A DNA stretch of 64,000 bases from Alitta virens. Lineage: Eukaryota; Annelida; Polychaeta; Phyllodocida; Nereididae. Of this stretch, positions 1-9,991 are shown piece after piece. Under the pieces are notes generated by a model, which saw only the letters and a list, made by a program, of their open reading frames with translations, did not search any database and had not been told where the DNA came from. The translations under genes were made by a program, and so were the position numbers. Location: contig OW028579.1 of the NCBI GenBank assembly GCA_932294295.1, forward strand, positions 31,197,250-31,261,249, written 5' to 3'. Within the stretch, counting starts at the first letter, position 1. Every line of letters begins with the position of its first letter.

Positions 1-101
1 TCAGAACTTAGTGAAAAATAGACATAATTGACATCGATGCATGCTAGCGAATAGCTGAATACTCATATAAACATCAAGGTGAGTAATTTTTTTTTACTTA
101 C

Positions 102-272
102 CCATTCTCTGTCAGATAACAAATTCATAGGTTTTCCGCCATCCACAGCTATACGGAGAATAAAAGGCAATCCTAAACCAAGGTCGATATCAAAGACATT
201 CGAGCCAATGGCGTTTGAGACGGCCATGTCACCATAGCCCTCCCGAGCCACCAGGACAGAGCTTAGACAATC
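102..272 (-). CDS. SLC24A-like: Paralog L exon 10: second half of the alpha-2 repeat
   Basis: This 171-nt exon encodes residues 424-480 in phase 0 at both ends. It starts with DCLSS and contains [16 protein letters not shown]. The acceptor reads ATTTTTAG|GAT and the donor TGG|GTAAGT. Asp424 completes the SVP-D motif begun in the previous exon, and Asp451 lies in NVFD. The matching exon of paralog R is also 171 nt and is identical at 44 of 57 residues. After NVFDI the text is DLGLGLPF, whereas vertebrate NCKX3/4/5 have a LVGLGVPW-type sequence. The terminal coding exon should follow to the left of position 1. Confidence 0.95.
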
Positions 273-916
273 CTAAAAATGAATGAATATTAGGAGTAAA
301 TGTTTTTAATATGTCCACAAGATCAACAGAACAATTTTATCACTCCTTAGAATGATGATCAAGTTTAACACATTATGTGTACATCTTGAGTATGGGTTGC
401 GTTTGCTAATAATACTCAATATCATAATCAATTTACAATGTGGGTGGGTGGATAAGGGCTTTATGTCCTGTATTTCTGTACCTGTTGGGCTAATTAGGAC
501 AGGCAGGGACCATGGCATTGAGATAAAGGATGAAACAGCCATCCAACTTGGGCTCGACCAGGAACCGAAACCGGGGCCCAGACGTTGGAAGCCCAGCGCA
601 CTACCACTGAGCTAAGCCCCCACCCCTCAATTTATGATGTAGCTGTTTCTAAGTTCTTATTAGAAATACAAATTCATAGGCCTGTATTTTTTAATCTTAT
701 TTATTTTTTTTATTTTCCAGAAGGTCTTATTTTTCAGAATGTCTTAATGAAAGACAGCAAGACAGCAATAGCCCCCTGTAATTGTATAAATTTCAGTCAC
801 AGTCAAATTACTGAGCGTTTGCAAACTTTTGCACGGCAGAGTATGTTGTTAATTTGAATGTTTACTGGGAAAGAAAAATAAACCCTTCTCTCTTGAATAT
901 AATATTGGATACATAC
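273..916 (-). other. Intron between exons 9 and 10 of paralog L
   Basis: This 644-nt intron has consensus ends. It holds one SINE copy (listed separately); no coding signal is seen in the rest. Confidence 0.85.
442..627 (-). mobile_element. tRNA-derived SINE (family 1), minus orientation
   Basis: Read on the minus strand it starts with a tRNA-like head (GCTTAGCTCAGTGGTAGTGCGCTG, box A-like), followed by a GGTTC-type box B, the block GGATGGCTGTTTCATCC and a conserved tail with CCTGTCCTAATTAGCCCAACAGG. Flanking sequence resembles an imperfect target-site duplication, about TCAATTTAYRATGT. Copies at 7.5, 10.96, 20.1, 20.7, 21.4, 31.0 and 53.5 kb share these blocks. Confidence 0.85.
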
Positions 917-1070
917 TGGTACTGAGGTTCCTATGGCAATGACCACTAAACCCATGACGTAATTGTCAATTCCAATGATGCAACCTGTCCGGCTCACCAA
1001 GGTTACCATGGTGAAAGTCAATATGGCCAGCCACAGCACACACATCAGGAAACTGACCATGAACCATTTT
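917..1070 (-). CDS. SLC24A-like: Paralog L exon 9: membrane segments and first half of alpha-2
   Basis: This 154-nt exon encodes the end of Arg372 and residues 373-423. It begins KWFMVSF, runs through a hydrophobic segment (FLMCVLWLAILTFTMVTLV) and ends VMGLVVIAIGTSVP. The acceptor is TTCCAG|A and the donor CCA|GTATGT. Joined to exon 10 it gives the exchanger signature GTSVPD. Where most NCKX proteins have an AAG before TSVPD, this has IAIG. The paralog R counterpart is also 154 nt and matches at 39 of 51 residues. Confidence 0.95.
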
Positions 1071-1201
1071 CTGGAAATTAAGATAAAGGTTGCAAGATTT
1101 AAACGGTTAGCTGATTAGCTGTCCATCTTCGGGGGGTTGGTTAGAAAAATTACTGTAGTATCAACTAGTTAGATTATATTGCAAACTTTGCTCTCTCAGC
1201 T

Positions 1202-1507
1202 TTGCAAATTAACTGTGACACTCTTAATGGAATTGTTTCATGCATAAGAACTTCAGACTGCATATTTGCTAGGAACTTAAGACATCTGTGTGAGATTTTG
1301 AACTTTGATATCAACTTTCTTCAGCAAAGCAACAAACACGTCATCCAAAGGAGCATTGAGCAATGTTGCTATGATGAGTGTCGATCTCAGCCTAAAAAGT
1401 ATATAGCTGAGGTGGTAACAGAGCTCACCCAAGTGAGAGACAATATACTAGACTGCCTGCTCTCCAAGGAACAAATCGATTTTGATGATAACAGAATTAT
1501 GTATTAG
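1202..1507 (+). pseudogene. Open frame of 101 codons, possible retroelement 3' remnant
   Basis: The product is not recognised. It runs MQINCDTLNGIVSC... to ...ELTQVRDNILDCLLSKEQIDFDDN and then stops, followed by an AT-rich stretch with an AATAAA at about 1563. The spacing of Arg, Cys and the EL-x2-RD motif loosely resembles the frame at 40301-40642, which is also followed by an AT-rich tail. Both may be remains of the same retroelement ORF, but this is weak. It lies inside an intron on the opposite strand to the host gene. Confidence 0.25.
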
Positions 1508-1599
1508 TTAACAATACCTGTATATAGTTATTTCAATCTTTCAAATGTATACCACTGATTATGAATAAACATAATAATTATATTAGGTTTCAAAATATA

Positions 1600-1935
1600 T
1601 ATCCACTTGTTTTTCAGTTTTATTTTCCATAAATGACATGGAGCAGCACAAAATGGACAGAAATGTTAACAACAATTAAGTTAAACCCCAACTTTCTGGA
1701 AACACTTTTGTGAAACAATTAACTTAAAGTTTGCTATATTCGCCATTTGAATTTCTGCTGCTTCTCTGTGACCATGACAAATGGCTATAATGATGACAAA
1801 ATGGCAAAAATGTATAATTGGATACACAGGAAACCTGAAGTTGATTGGTACTGCGAGGGGTTTAATGAGTGCCCAATTGGAGTTTGACTAATTAAAATTT
1901 TATGACCTAAAATAAGACCAAAAGTTGAGTGGACA
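1600..1935. repeat. Dispersed repeat, copy 1 of 2
   Basis: It shares ordered blocks with 9140-9450: TTTCCATAAATG-CATGGAGCA, AACTTTCT, AATTTCTGCTGCTTCTCTGT followed by GACCATGACAAA, and a GA-GGG-TTT segment. Both copies have the same orientation. No coding potential or terminal repeats are visible. It could be a degenerate transposon or a local duplication. Confidence 0.55.
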
Positions 1936-2534
1936 TTATTAATGGCCAATACCATATAGAATTGACAATTATACTGTTGCCCATGAAAAATCCCTTTTGG
2001 ATTAGCATTGGGAATAAGATCAGTTTTCTGGCAAGGGCTTCAATGTTAATGTTCCAACAATTGAAACATACAATTTACATTACTGTAGCTTATTTGTAAT
2101 GATGATATCAAAAAGACGCCGTGGCATGATTTTTAAACTTTGGGTCATACCCAAGCACACAACTGATCGTTTTGGAGAATGTCACAAAACAAATGAAAAA
2201 CCTTGCTGATATCTTAGGAGGAAATTCTTAAGGCAGTCTGTGATGCCACTAAATTGCATCAACACAAATAAATCTGAAACTGCTTCACATCAGCCAAACC
2301 ATGCACAATATTGCACACTGTAGCTGCTTCGAATAGGATGCCAAGAGAATGAGATGAATTAATTCTTCTGAATGAATTACAAGAACTATTTGTAGTGAAC
2401 ATAGTGAATGCATGCTTCCATAGTAACCCCTTTTCAAAATAACTTCCCATCCCCATTTTCAATCTGGAACCTTCTCTAAAATCTTCAAAGGAGAAAACAA
2501 ATATGTCTGGGAATGGAACAAAACATCAGCATAC

Positions 2535-2752
2535 CTCAGTTTTGGCTTGGAACAGTCAGGAATGGTCCACGAGAAAAGACAAACGAATGGAAAAGCTAAG
2601 ATGAAAAACATCCAGGATAAAACCAGCTTGAACCGAGTCCAGCAGCCGCCTTTGGTTTTCGCTTTCTCGTTACTCGGTGGGTTGGCTTTGACACGAGGAC
2701 AGCAGGGCAGACATGGACAGATCTGCATCCCATCTTCTTCTGATTCGTCTTC
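2535..2752 (-). CDS. SLC24A-like: Paralog L exon 8: acidic linker, Cys-rich motif, sixth membrane segment
   Basis: This 218-nt exon encodes residues 300-371 plus two bases of Arg372. It opens with EDESEEDGMQ, then CPCLPCCPRVK, a basic stretch, and the hydrophobic SWMFFILAFPFVCLFSW followed by TIPDCSKPKL. The last phrase matches the NCKX segment (TIPNCSKP in human NCKX3) that opens the second membrane cluster. The acceptor is TTTTTTAG|GAA and the donor AG|GTATGC. The Cys cluster is kept in paralog R as CPCIPCCP, which suggests a structural role such as palmitoylation. Confidence 0.94.
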
Positions 2753-2925
2753 CTAAAAAATATCAAGACAAGTCCGTGAGTACTCCTAGAATAAAAAAAA
2801 CTAATATGATAGATGGATGGATAGATGGATAGATAGTTATGGAAAGTGCAGCCCTCTAAGGCAATTTTCTTTCTGCTACAGAGGTTGATTGATGAGGTGA
2901 GAGAGAGAGAGAGGAGAAGTCCACC

Positions 2926-2975
2926 CATGTTATACATTTGCCCCATGGGTGGGGTCTTTTACTTGCCTCAGAAAG
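2926..2975 (-). repeat. Fragment of tRNA-like SINE family 2
   Basis: The text CCCCATGGGTGGGGTCTTTTA followed by CTTGCCTCAG matches a block at 20445-20480 and 31975-32000 in longer copies of this family. Only a short fragment is present. Confidence 0.45.
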
Positions 2976-3379
2976 GGAGGGGGGAAACATAGTATTTACT
3001 TCTTTTTTGTTTTGTTTTTACAAACTTCATAGATGTTGTCACATTGCGGCTTTAAAAGCTGGCTGTTAATTTTAGATAAAGAACACTGAATAAAAAAAAA
3101 TTGCCAAAATAATTTTAAATAATTTCAAGCTATTTCATAAACAAATAATTCCCATAAAGTATTTGTCATGATGCAGGCCACTGATGTTTTAAACATCAAG
3201 ATTTGCATAAAGGCCTCAGATGCCAAACTGCTTTCTCATGGAATTTCCAGGTATGTGATAAACACCTGTGATGACAGGTCCAAACCAGATCAGATACTGC
3301 TTGGCAATAAACTTGTGAGATATGGCTATCGGCAGTTTAAACTTTCAACATGTTTACAGAATCGAAGTGTCTACTGCCA

Positions 3380-3573
3380 ACATAGCCATTTGAATAACAT
3401 GTTGGCCACATAGCCATTTGAATAACATGTTGGCCACATAGCCATTTGAATAACATGTTGGCCACATAGCCATTTGAATAACATGTTGGTCAACATAGCA
3501 TTTCATTAACATGTTGGCCAACATAGCCATTTGAATAACATGTTGGCCAACATAGCCATTTGAATAACATGTT
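3380..3573. repeat. Minisatellite, about 28-29 bp unit, about 7 units
   Basis: The unit contains CATAGCCATTTGAATAACAT followed by GTTGGCCA. It is repeated head to tail with few differences; one unit has ATTTCATTAAC instead. It is intronic and non-coding. Confidence 0.9.
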
Positions 3574-3991
3574 GATCATCTTTATTATCTGACAATTTAG
3601 TCAGCCCTCAATAATACCATGCCTTTGACAAATGTCATACAGTTAAAATGTCTAAAATGTTATTCAAAATGTCTAAAACGTTACTAGCTTTTACAGATGT
3701 ATTCCTCTAATGCTGGTTTGAGCCAAGTGTCGCTGGGGGTTGCTTGGAAGGCTCGTTTTATATGTGGTACCAGGTGCCTTGTAAAAAGGTAAAAATGCAA
3801 ATATATGTTGTAAAGGTGATAAAACAGAAGTTTATCATTGATATGTTTACCTCTGGCTGCTGATCATAAAAGTTGAGTGCAATACCCTTGGCAGTATCAC
3901 TATATTTGAGAATGGCAGAAACTATACACCCAGACCATGCATTGCCACCTGCTTAATAAGAGGCATTCACCTTACATACTCGGTGGTGTAA

Positions 3992-6232
3992 AGCCCCGTT
4001 CCCACATAGCCGAGTTACTCGTAGTCAACTCGTAGTAATAACAAAAATTACGTAACACCCAAAATTCGAGGAGTTGGCGACGAATTTTTGCGGAAAAAAT
4101 GACCAGGAGTGACTCGCCGAGTTACTCGCCGAATTACTCGCCGAGTTACTCGGCGGGTTCAGCGAGCGACTCGCCGAGTACCAGGAGTGACTCGCCGAGT
4201 ACCAGGAGTAACTCGCCGAGTACCAGGAGTAACTCGCCGAGTACCAGGAGTAACTCGCCGGGTGAAGCAAGGTGTCTACGACAGCGACGAGTCACCCATC
4301 GAATGATAGGCCGACGCCAGCCTACCTGCATTCTCAGATGAATATCTCGCTTAATATTTGGTCTATTTTCGATCCGAAAAAACCTATGGAGTCACTATGA
4401 ATTATACTACAAAACAATCTTTATTTGACGAAAATCGGACTAATATTAAGGGAGCAGTAGCTTTTTAAAGAAGCGCTCAGCTTTCTGCATTAATACAGTC
4501 TGGGCGCGGACGCTTCAGGGAGCACCAGTATAAGTAAATTAAATATAGCAAATAAAATCACAGATCAAATCACAAATACTAATTACAATATCAATATTAG
4601 ATTTAAATTTTACAAAATATACACAAATTTATACTGATCATAATATCACAATAAGATTCAAATTAACACAAAAAGATAAGAAAGTTATACAAATATAATC
4701 ATTGCCTGGTAATTACAATTAAATATATTGCTTTTAATTAATGAAAGCAATTACATATTTTTGTAATTGTGAATGACAATCAAGACAATGTCATATTACT
4801 GTGTCATCTTTGAACAAACCATGAAATGACAGGTCAAAGAACCCCAATTTAGGCAATTAGGCAATTGACGCATGTATTGAATTTGCTGTATGCTCTACAC
4901 CAATTCTTTGTATCATTCAAAATGCTAATAGCAATTACTGTGTCATCTTTGAACAAACCATGAAATGACAGGTCAAAGAACCCCAATTTAGGCAATTAGG
5001 CAATTGACACATGTATTGAATTTGCTGTATGCTCTACACCCATTCTTTGTATCATTCAAAATGCTAATGGCAATTGACATAACAGTCATGGCAGTTGGCA
5101 GAATGAGTAGAAATGAATTGCAATAAAGCTCATCCAAACAATGTATATAAAATGGTCAAAAATATTGACCACACCATTCATGTCAGGGCCATACACAGAG
5201 CACCTTGCCGCCGCCAGACTACCTGCCTTCTCAGACAAATATCTCGCTTAATATTTGGTCTATTTTCAATCTGAAAATCTGTGTGGAATAAGTATGAACT
5301 CGACTATAATTCAATATTTATTTGACGAAAATCGGACTAATATTAGGGGAGCAGCAGCCTTTTAAAGTAGCGCTCAGCCTTACCTGCATCGATACAGTCT
5401 GGGCGCGGACGTCTGCGAGAGCACCACTGTTTGCCTCCGCCAACTTAGCTGCCTTCTCAGACGAATATCTCGCTTAATATTTGGTCTATTTTCAATCCGA
5501 AAACGCGTATGGAATCAGTATGATTTATACTACAATTCAGTCCTGATTTGACGAAAATCGGATTAATATAAATGGAGCAGCAGCCACCGCAAGACAACTG
5601 CCTTCTCAGACAAATATCTCGCTTAATATTCGGGTTTTTTTAAATCCGAAAATACGTATGGAATCACTATGAATTATACTACAAAACAATCTTTATTTGA
5701 CGAAAATCGGACTGATATTAGAGGAGCAGCGGCCCCCTACGCTGATGATGCATGTACTAAAGGTAGAACTCGACGAGTTACTCGGCGAGTTACTCCTACA
5801 ACTCGGTGAGTTACTCCTACAACTCGCCGAGTTACTCCTCGCACTCCTGAACATCCCCCCCGAGTGTAATACGAGCGAAAATAGCGCCGAGTAACTCGCC
5901 GAGTTCGAGGAGTAACTCGGCGAGTTCGAGGAGTAACTCGGCGAGTTCGAGGAGTAACTCGGCGAGTTCGAGGAGTAACTCGGCGAGTCATGGCCGAGTT
6001 TTTGGACTCCTGGATAATTCGCCGAGTGTGCCGTGCAGCACGGCATACTCGGGAGACTCGGCAAACTCGGCTCCAAATCTCACGAGTTCGCTACGAGACT
6101 CAGGAGTTACTCGCCGAGCATCTCTCGAGTGCGAGGAGTAATCGCCGAGTTTAGTAAGAGTTGGGCCCGAGAGGCGTGTTACGTAATACTACGAGTTGAC
6201 TACGAGTAACTCGGCTATGTGGGAACGGGGCT
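3992..6232. mobile_element. Non-autonomous DNA transposon with long terminal inverted repeats, copy 1 (2.24 kb)
   Basis: The ends are inverted copies of AGCCCCGTTCCCACATAGCC followed by GAGTTACTCGTAGTCAACTCG. TAA flanks both sides as a 3-bp target duplication, which fits the PIF/Harbinger type (TWA target). Next to each end are dense subterminal repeats of ACTCGCCGAG/ACTCGGCGAG with CCAGGAG or TCGAGG spacers. The interior has a 140-bp direct duplication (4796-5080) and four copies of a module with CAGACGAATATCTCGCTTAATA-like text. The apparent Ser/Arg-rich reading frames here come from the subterminal repeats. No transposase is seen, so it depends on a helper. A second copy lies inverted at 54590-56700. 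Confidence 0.85.
4796..5080. repeat. Direct duplication of about 140 bp inside the transposon
   Basis: The block starting TACTGTGTCATCTTTGAACA and ending near AATGCTAATAGCAATT occurs twice in tandem with only a few substitutions. The duplication is also present in the other element copy (about 55560-55880), so it predates the spread of the family. Confidence 0.85.
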
Positions 6233-6984
6233 TAATACAGGTGCATGAAAGAATATATTATGGACTATGAGTGACATCTCCAAGATAAAACAAGATCACA
6301 TGACCTGATTGACCAATCAGACTACCTCTGGCTAACCATTTGTATAATTATCATGGTGTATTTTATCATGCCATTTTTATGAGTTAAATTTGTGAAAGCA
6401 TAGTCCGTGCAACAACGTCACACTTATATATTGTGAGTTGTGTGCCCATAAAGATACTACATGGCAGCACATATACAGCTGCATGCATTACCCACTCAGG
6501 TAAAAAACAACTTGGCACCTTTGGCATTTATTTTCCTAAAAGGATCAGATAAGTACTGAAGAAAGTTGCACTTCGCTTTTTTGTTTTCATGGATGTATAG
6601 ACTCATCGAAAAAAAACAAACAAAAATGTGGTGGGGTAAAACTAGTCCAGACCAGGCAGATCCAGGTGGTTCATTAGTGTGTACAATGCCAAACCCTTTT
6701 ATCTTTACACCTTCAGTAGATTTGAGATGTTCCTTGTACAGCAGGCATCTGAGAAATCGTATACAACAGATCCTTAATGTAACTAACAAAGAACTACACG
6801 TCGATAAGATAACCAATACAAAAGATATCCATTTTATGGGATGGTAGCATCGTGGTTTTGCTGCACCTGTATAAGCTATGATGATTATCAAACCTGTTCA
6901 AAATCATAATTTGAAATGTTAAACTTAGAAGTTAAGGTAGTGTTTAGTCTATTGTGGTACCACTGAAACTGCTCACTTAAGCTG

Positions 6985-7110
6985 TAACGACAGTAAATCT
7001 ACAAGTGGGCCTGTTCCAGCATGAGTCTTTCTCAACTGACCGTGTTGTATACAGCCCTGCAAGGGGGCTAAGCACTCCATAATCGCCATGACTGTTCATA
7101 GCCAGTTCCC
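6985..7110. repeat. Segment shared with the equivalent intron of paralog R
   Basis: Blocks CAGCATGAGTCTTTCTCAAC, GTATACAGCC, CTAAGCACTCCATAATCGCC and ACTG..CATAGCCA align in order and orientation with 52045-52150 (CAAGCATGAGTCCTTCTCAA, GTATACAGCC, CCAAGCACTCAATAATCACC). It could be a conserved intronic element kept since the gene duplication, or two copies of a dispersed repeat. Confidence 0.5.
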
Positions 7111-7521
7111 CATTTACACCTGGGAAGTTATTTACAAAGGATATTTCTACGTGCGAGGTAGAACCTATAACCTGTTCTTTTGTTGGAGAACACTTGACCA
7201 TTAATCCACAGAATTTTCTATTTACTCTTACTTGAGTACAAATTTAATGACCAAGTTTTTGATATAAGGATGGGACGATTTTGATTAGTTCGGTTAAATT
7301 CTAATCGATTGTAAAATCTGGTTACGAGAGGACATTGACTCAAATAGCTTCCAAACGCCATGTACAGGTCAGGGTCTGTTTTTACTGTAGATAACCATGG
7401 TCACAATATATGTGAATGAGTGTGAAGGGTGACATGATGAGTACACCTAAAGAGAATGGACAGAGAATGAGATGTGGTTTAATGCCAGTGCATGGAGAGA
7501 ATTGCGAACTCAAACTCTGAT

Positions 7522-7689
7522 AGAGGTTTGGGTTGGTGGATTAGGGCTCTACGTCCTGATGGGCTTATTAGGACAGGCAGGGACCATGGCAATGAGATGA
7601 TGGATGAAACAGCCATCCAACTCAGGCTTGACTGGGAATCGAACCCGGGACCCAGTGGTTGGCAGTCCACTGAGCTAGGCCCCAAGCCC
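7522..7689 (-). mobile_element. SINE family 1 with exact target-site duplication
   Basis: Blocks match the other family members, including the GGGAATCGAACCCGGGACCC box B on this strand. The 10-bp duplication AAACTCTGAT is found at 7512-7521 and 7690-7699. This defines the insertion and shows retroposition by target-primed reverse transcription. The middle (TGTATTTCTGCACC) is deleted. Confidence 0.9.
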
Positions 7690-8288
7690 AAACTCTGATT
7701 GATGGTAGTATCCTAAAAACTAGGCTTCTTTACTTATAGAGAGATGAATAAGAGTCTTAATACTACTTATACCTTGCATAATAACATATTGCCAGGGCAG
7801 ATCTTTCTGATATCTAATAAGACATGCCAAAGGATTGATGTTATCACGCAACACCATCTCAGTGTCATACGTGTCACTGTTCTCTCACAAGATGTTCTAA
7901 ATATTGGACATAGCCAAGAGATATAATTTCCACCAAACCAGATGACTTTGCTTCAAGGATTAAACTGTCACCTTATACTTTTTATACTCACGTGTTTACC
8001 ATACTCATTCAAGCTATCTTGGTAGTACTTAATATTAATAATAATATAAGCAGGACCATGTTCGAATACTTTCACAGTTTGACCAAATCTGTACACAATG
8101 TATTTGGTGCTTGCCAAATTCAACTTGAAGAAAGCATTATAGTCAAACTGTTTTTTATTGGAATTTAGTCAGGGAATATAATCCATATAGAGCTACTGAT
8201 GACCAACATATAAATTATGTCCACCAGATCAACAATGGTATCTGGAACAGACTTAAGGCGTTACTGCAATTGATCCTCAGACAAGTAT

Positions 8289-8521
8289 TAGTTATATCCC
8301 AAATAGGACGGAGTTAACTAACATTTTTGTTGGTTATGTCCCGACGCCAAAGGCGACAATGTTAGTTAACTCCCGACTACGAGGGATAATATATAACTAC
8401 TCCATTAGGCATATTAACTAATTTGTTTTTTTTGTTTTGTTTTAATGCCTTTATTACGCAAAACAAGTTCAGTTTGCCCTCAGGAGGGAGTTAACTAACA
8501 TTTTCGTTGGTAAGTGCCCGC
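8289..8521. mobile_element. MITE family C, copy 1
   Basis: The ends carry inverted versions of GGGAGTTAACTAACATTTT followed by CGTTGGTTATATCCC. The centre has CTCCATTAGGCATATTAACTA and a T-rich tract. Related copies lie at 39992-40219 (opposite orientation) and 46890-47112. Confidence 0.75.
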
Positions 8522-8769
8522 TCAGAACAATAGGAAAACAGTTTAAGGGGGATATAACATTCTTTATCGGCTCGACAGTCGACAGAATCATGAGATCGGC
8601 CGATGACATCCAATGATGATTCGACCGCAACCCGATCTACCATGTCATCTGGGTCTTGCTATTGGCTGTTATAGTTTCCTTTTTTATTAGACCGGCTAAC
8701 CATTGCGATAAACCTATCATAAGGATCCCAAATTAAACTTGAACACATCAGAGTTGGACTGTAAATAAC

Positions 8770-8887
8770 CTTATTAGCTTCAGTGTCAGTGTTGGCTTCC
8801 GGTTCCGTCTTCTCATTTTGGTTGGCATCTCCATTCTCCACAGCTTTTGGTTCATCCATTGGTTTTACAACACTGGCACTTTTGCAA
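8770..8887 (-). CDS. SLC24A-like: Paralog L exon 7: short acidic cytosolic loop
   Basis: This 118-nt exon encodes the end of Cys260 and residues 261-299. It reads KSASVVKPMDEPKAVENGDA and then an Asn/Glu/Thr-rich stretch ending EANK. The acceptor has a long T-tract (TTTTTTTTTATTCAG|T). The donor is AAG|GTTATT, weaker than consensus. It was chosen because it ends in phase 0, as exon 8 requires. Reading through gives a stop a few codons later, so retention of this intron would truncate the protein. The NCKX loop between the two membrane clusters is variable; here it is only about 50 residues including the acidic start of exon 8. Confidence 0.82.
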
Positions 8888-9548
8888 CTGAATAAAAAAA
8901 AAATCATCAACCATTACAGCTTGTTGATGCCACCTACACTATTTCATCCTTTTCAATGACAGTACAAGGCAGTGTGGAAAACATTCCACTTAGCGTTGGA
9001 ACGTTAAGAATGAAATTAATGTAGTATTACTTGATTGTTATTTAATTAATACTGCTGTACCATGTTTGATGTTTGTCCATTTACTTCAATATTTTTACAC
9101 AATTGTGTCAAGACTATACTGGGATTCATTATAAATGTCCCCTTATTTTTTGGGGCATATTATTCCATAAATGGCATGGAGCAGCGCAAAATGAATAGAA
9201 ATGTTAGCAACAAGTCAAAGCTCAACTTTCTAGCTGATAAAAACAGTTCTGGTAACCAAATAACCAGAATTTTTCTATTTTCTTCATTGTAATTTCTGCT
9301 GCTTCTCTGTGACCATGACAAACGGCCATTGCAAAGATAGGAAACTTGAAGTTAATTTGTACGGAGAGGGGTTTTTATGGGTAGAAAGTTGGGCTTTGAC
9401 TTTTTGGTAACGTTTATATGAAAGTAAGATCAAAAAACAAGAGGACATTTATTTTGGTTTGTACTATAATGCGTTTTCTTTGTTTTATATTAGTGTAATT
9501 CTAAAACGAAGAATGATACTTTACTAAAAAATATTATTCCATACTAAC
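8888..9548 (-). other. Intron between exons 6 and 7 of paralog L
   Basis: This 661-nt intron carries the second copy of the dispersed repeat (9140-9450). I see no coding signal. Confidence 0.8.
9140..9450. repeat. Dispersed repeat, copy 2 of 2
   Basis: It matches 1600-1935 in block order and orientation, sharing ATAAATGGCATGGAGCAGCG, AATTTCTGCTGCTTCTCTGT and a GAAACTTGAAGTTAATTTGTA segment. It lacks terminal inverted repeats. Confidence 0.55.
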
Positions 9549-9748
9549 CAGCATTTCCATTTTCCCATCAAAGCCATTACTTGCGGATTGAAATACATAA
9601 GTAGTATGTAAAATACATATAGAAGAATAAAGAGGGCAGCTTCATAATGGACCAACCATCCGTCCCAAGTGAAGCCGATGAAACACGCTACACTCGCGGC
9701 ATAACACAAGGAGTCTCTCATGAGAGGGCGCCAGTCCAGCTCCAGAAC
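9549..9748 (-). CDS. SLC24A-like: Paralog L exon 6: membrane segments 4-5
   Basis: This 200-nt exon encodes residues 194-259 plus two bases of Cys260. It reads VLELDWRPLMRDSLCYAASV, then a hydrophobic stretch with WDGWLVHYEAALFILLYVFY and ILLMYFNPQVMALMGKWK. It matches the NCKX region W-x2-L-RD and the YE-x5-L-YV-YI-M-N pattern before the cytosolic loop. The acceptor is TTCGCAG|GTT and the donor CTG|GTTAGT. Phase 2 at the end joins exon 7. Confidence 0.94.
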
Positions 9749-9795
9749 CTGCGAATAAAGATGTAGATTTGTTTTAATGATATAATACACCCTGC

Positions 9796-9935
9796 AAATA
9801 AATAATAATAATAATGAGATAATACACCCTGCAAAAAAAAGAAGAGATAATAAGCCCTACAAAAAAAAGAAAACAAAGAAGAGATAATACACCCTGCAAA
9901 AAAAATTAATAATGAGATAATACACCCTGACTAAC
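9796..9935. repeat. A-rich tandem repeat, about 25-35 bp unit
   Basis: Four units contain GATAATACACCCTGCAAAAAA or close variants, with A-runs of varying length and AAGAAGA or AATAAT spacers. Confidence 0.8.
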
Positions 9936-9991
9936 TTATCAGACAAATCTGACTGACTGACTAACTGGTTAATTAATATGTCTGTGGGGGT

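Larger units (their letters stand above)
1071..2534 (-). other. Intron between exons 8 and 9 of paralog L
   Basis: This 1.46-kb intron contains an unrecognised 101-codon open frame on the plus strand at 1202-1507 and one copy of a dispersed repeat at about 1600-1935. Nothing else is recognisable. Confidence 0.8.
2753..8769 (-). other. Intron between exons 7 and 8 of paralog L
   Basis: This 6.0-kb intron holds the 28-bp minisatellite (3380-3573), the 2.24-kb inverted-repeat element (3992-6232), a SINE (7522-7689), a MITE C copy (8289-8521) and a segment shared with the equivalent intron of paralog R (about 6990-7110). The stretches 2977-3379, 3574-3991, 6236-6976, 7111-7511 and 7700-8288 show nothing I recognise. 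Confidence 0.8.

Noticed and set aside
3380..3573. CRISPR-like array of 28-bp repeats
   Set aside because: Units are contiguous with no unique spacers; the setting is a eukaryotic intron. The arrays at 11.9 and 28.8 kb were rejected for the same reason.
4025..4341. Ser/Tyr/Arg-rich reading frames on both strands, also at 5693-6076, 54746-55078 and 56330-56667
   Set aside because: They arise from the 10-bp subterminal repeats of the transposon, open in several frames at once, with no conserved protein.
8659..8769. Extension of loop exon 7 through VIYSPTLMCSSLIWDPYDRF to a stop
   Set aside because: Phase and joining to exon 8 require a donor at 8770/8769. A short read-through isoform remains possible but has no family support.
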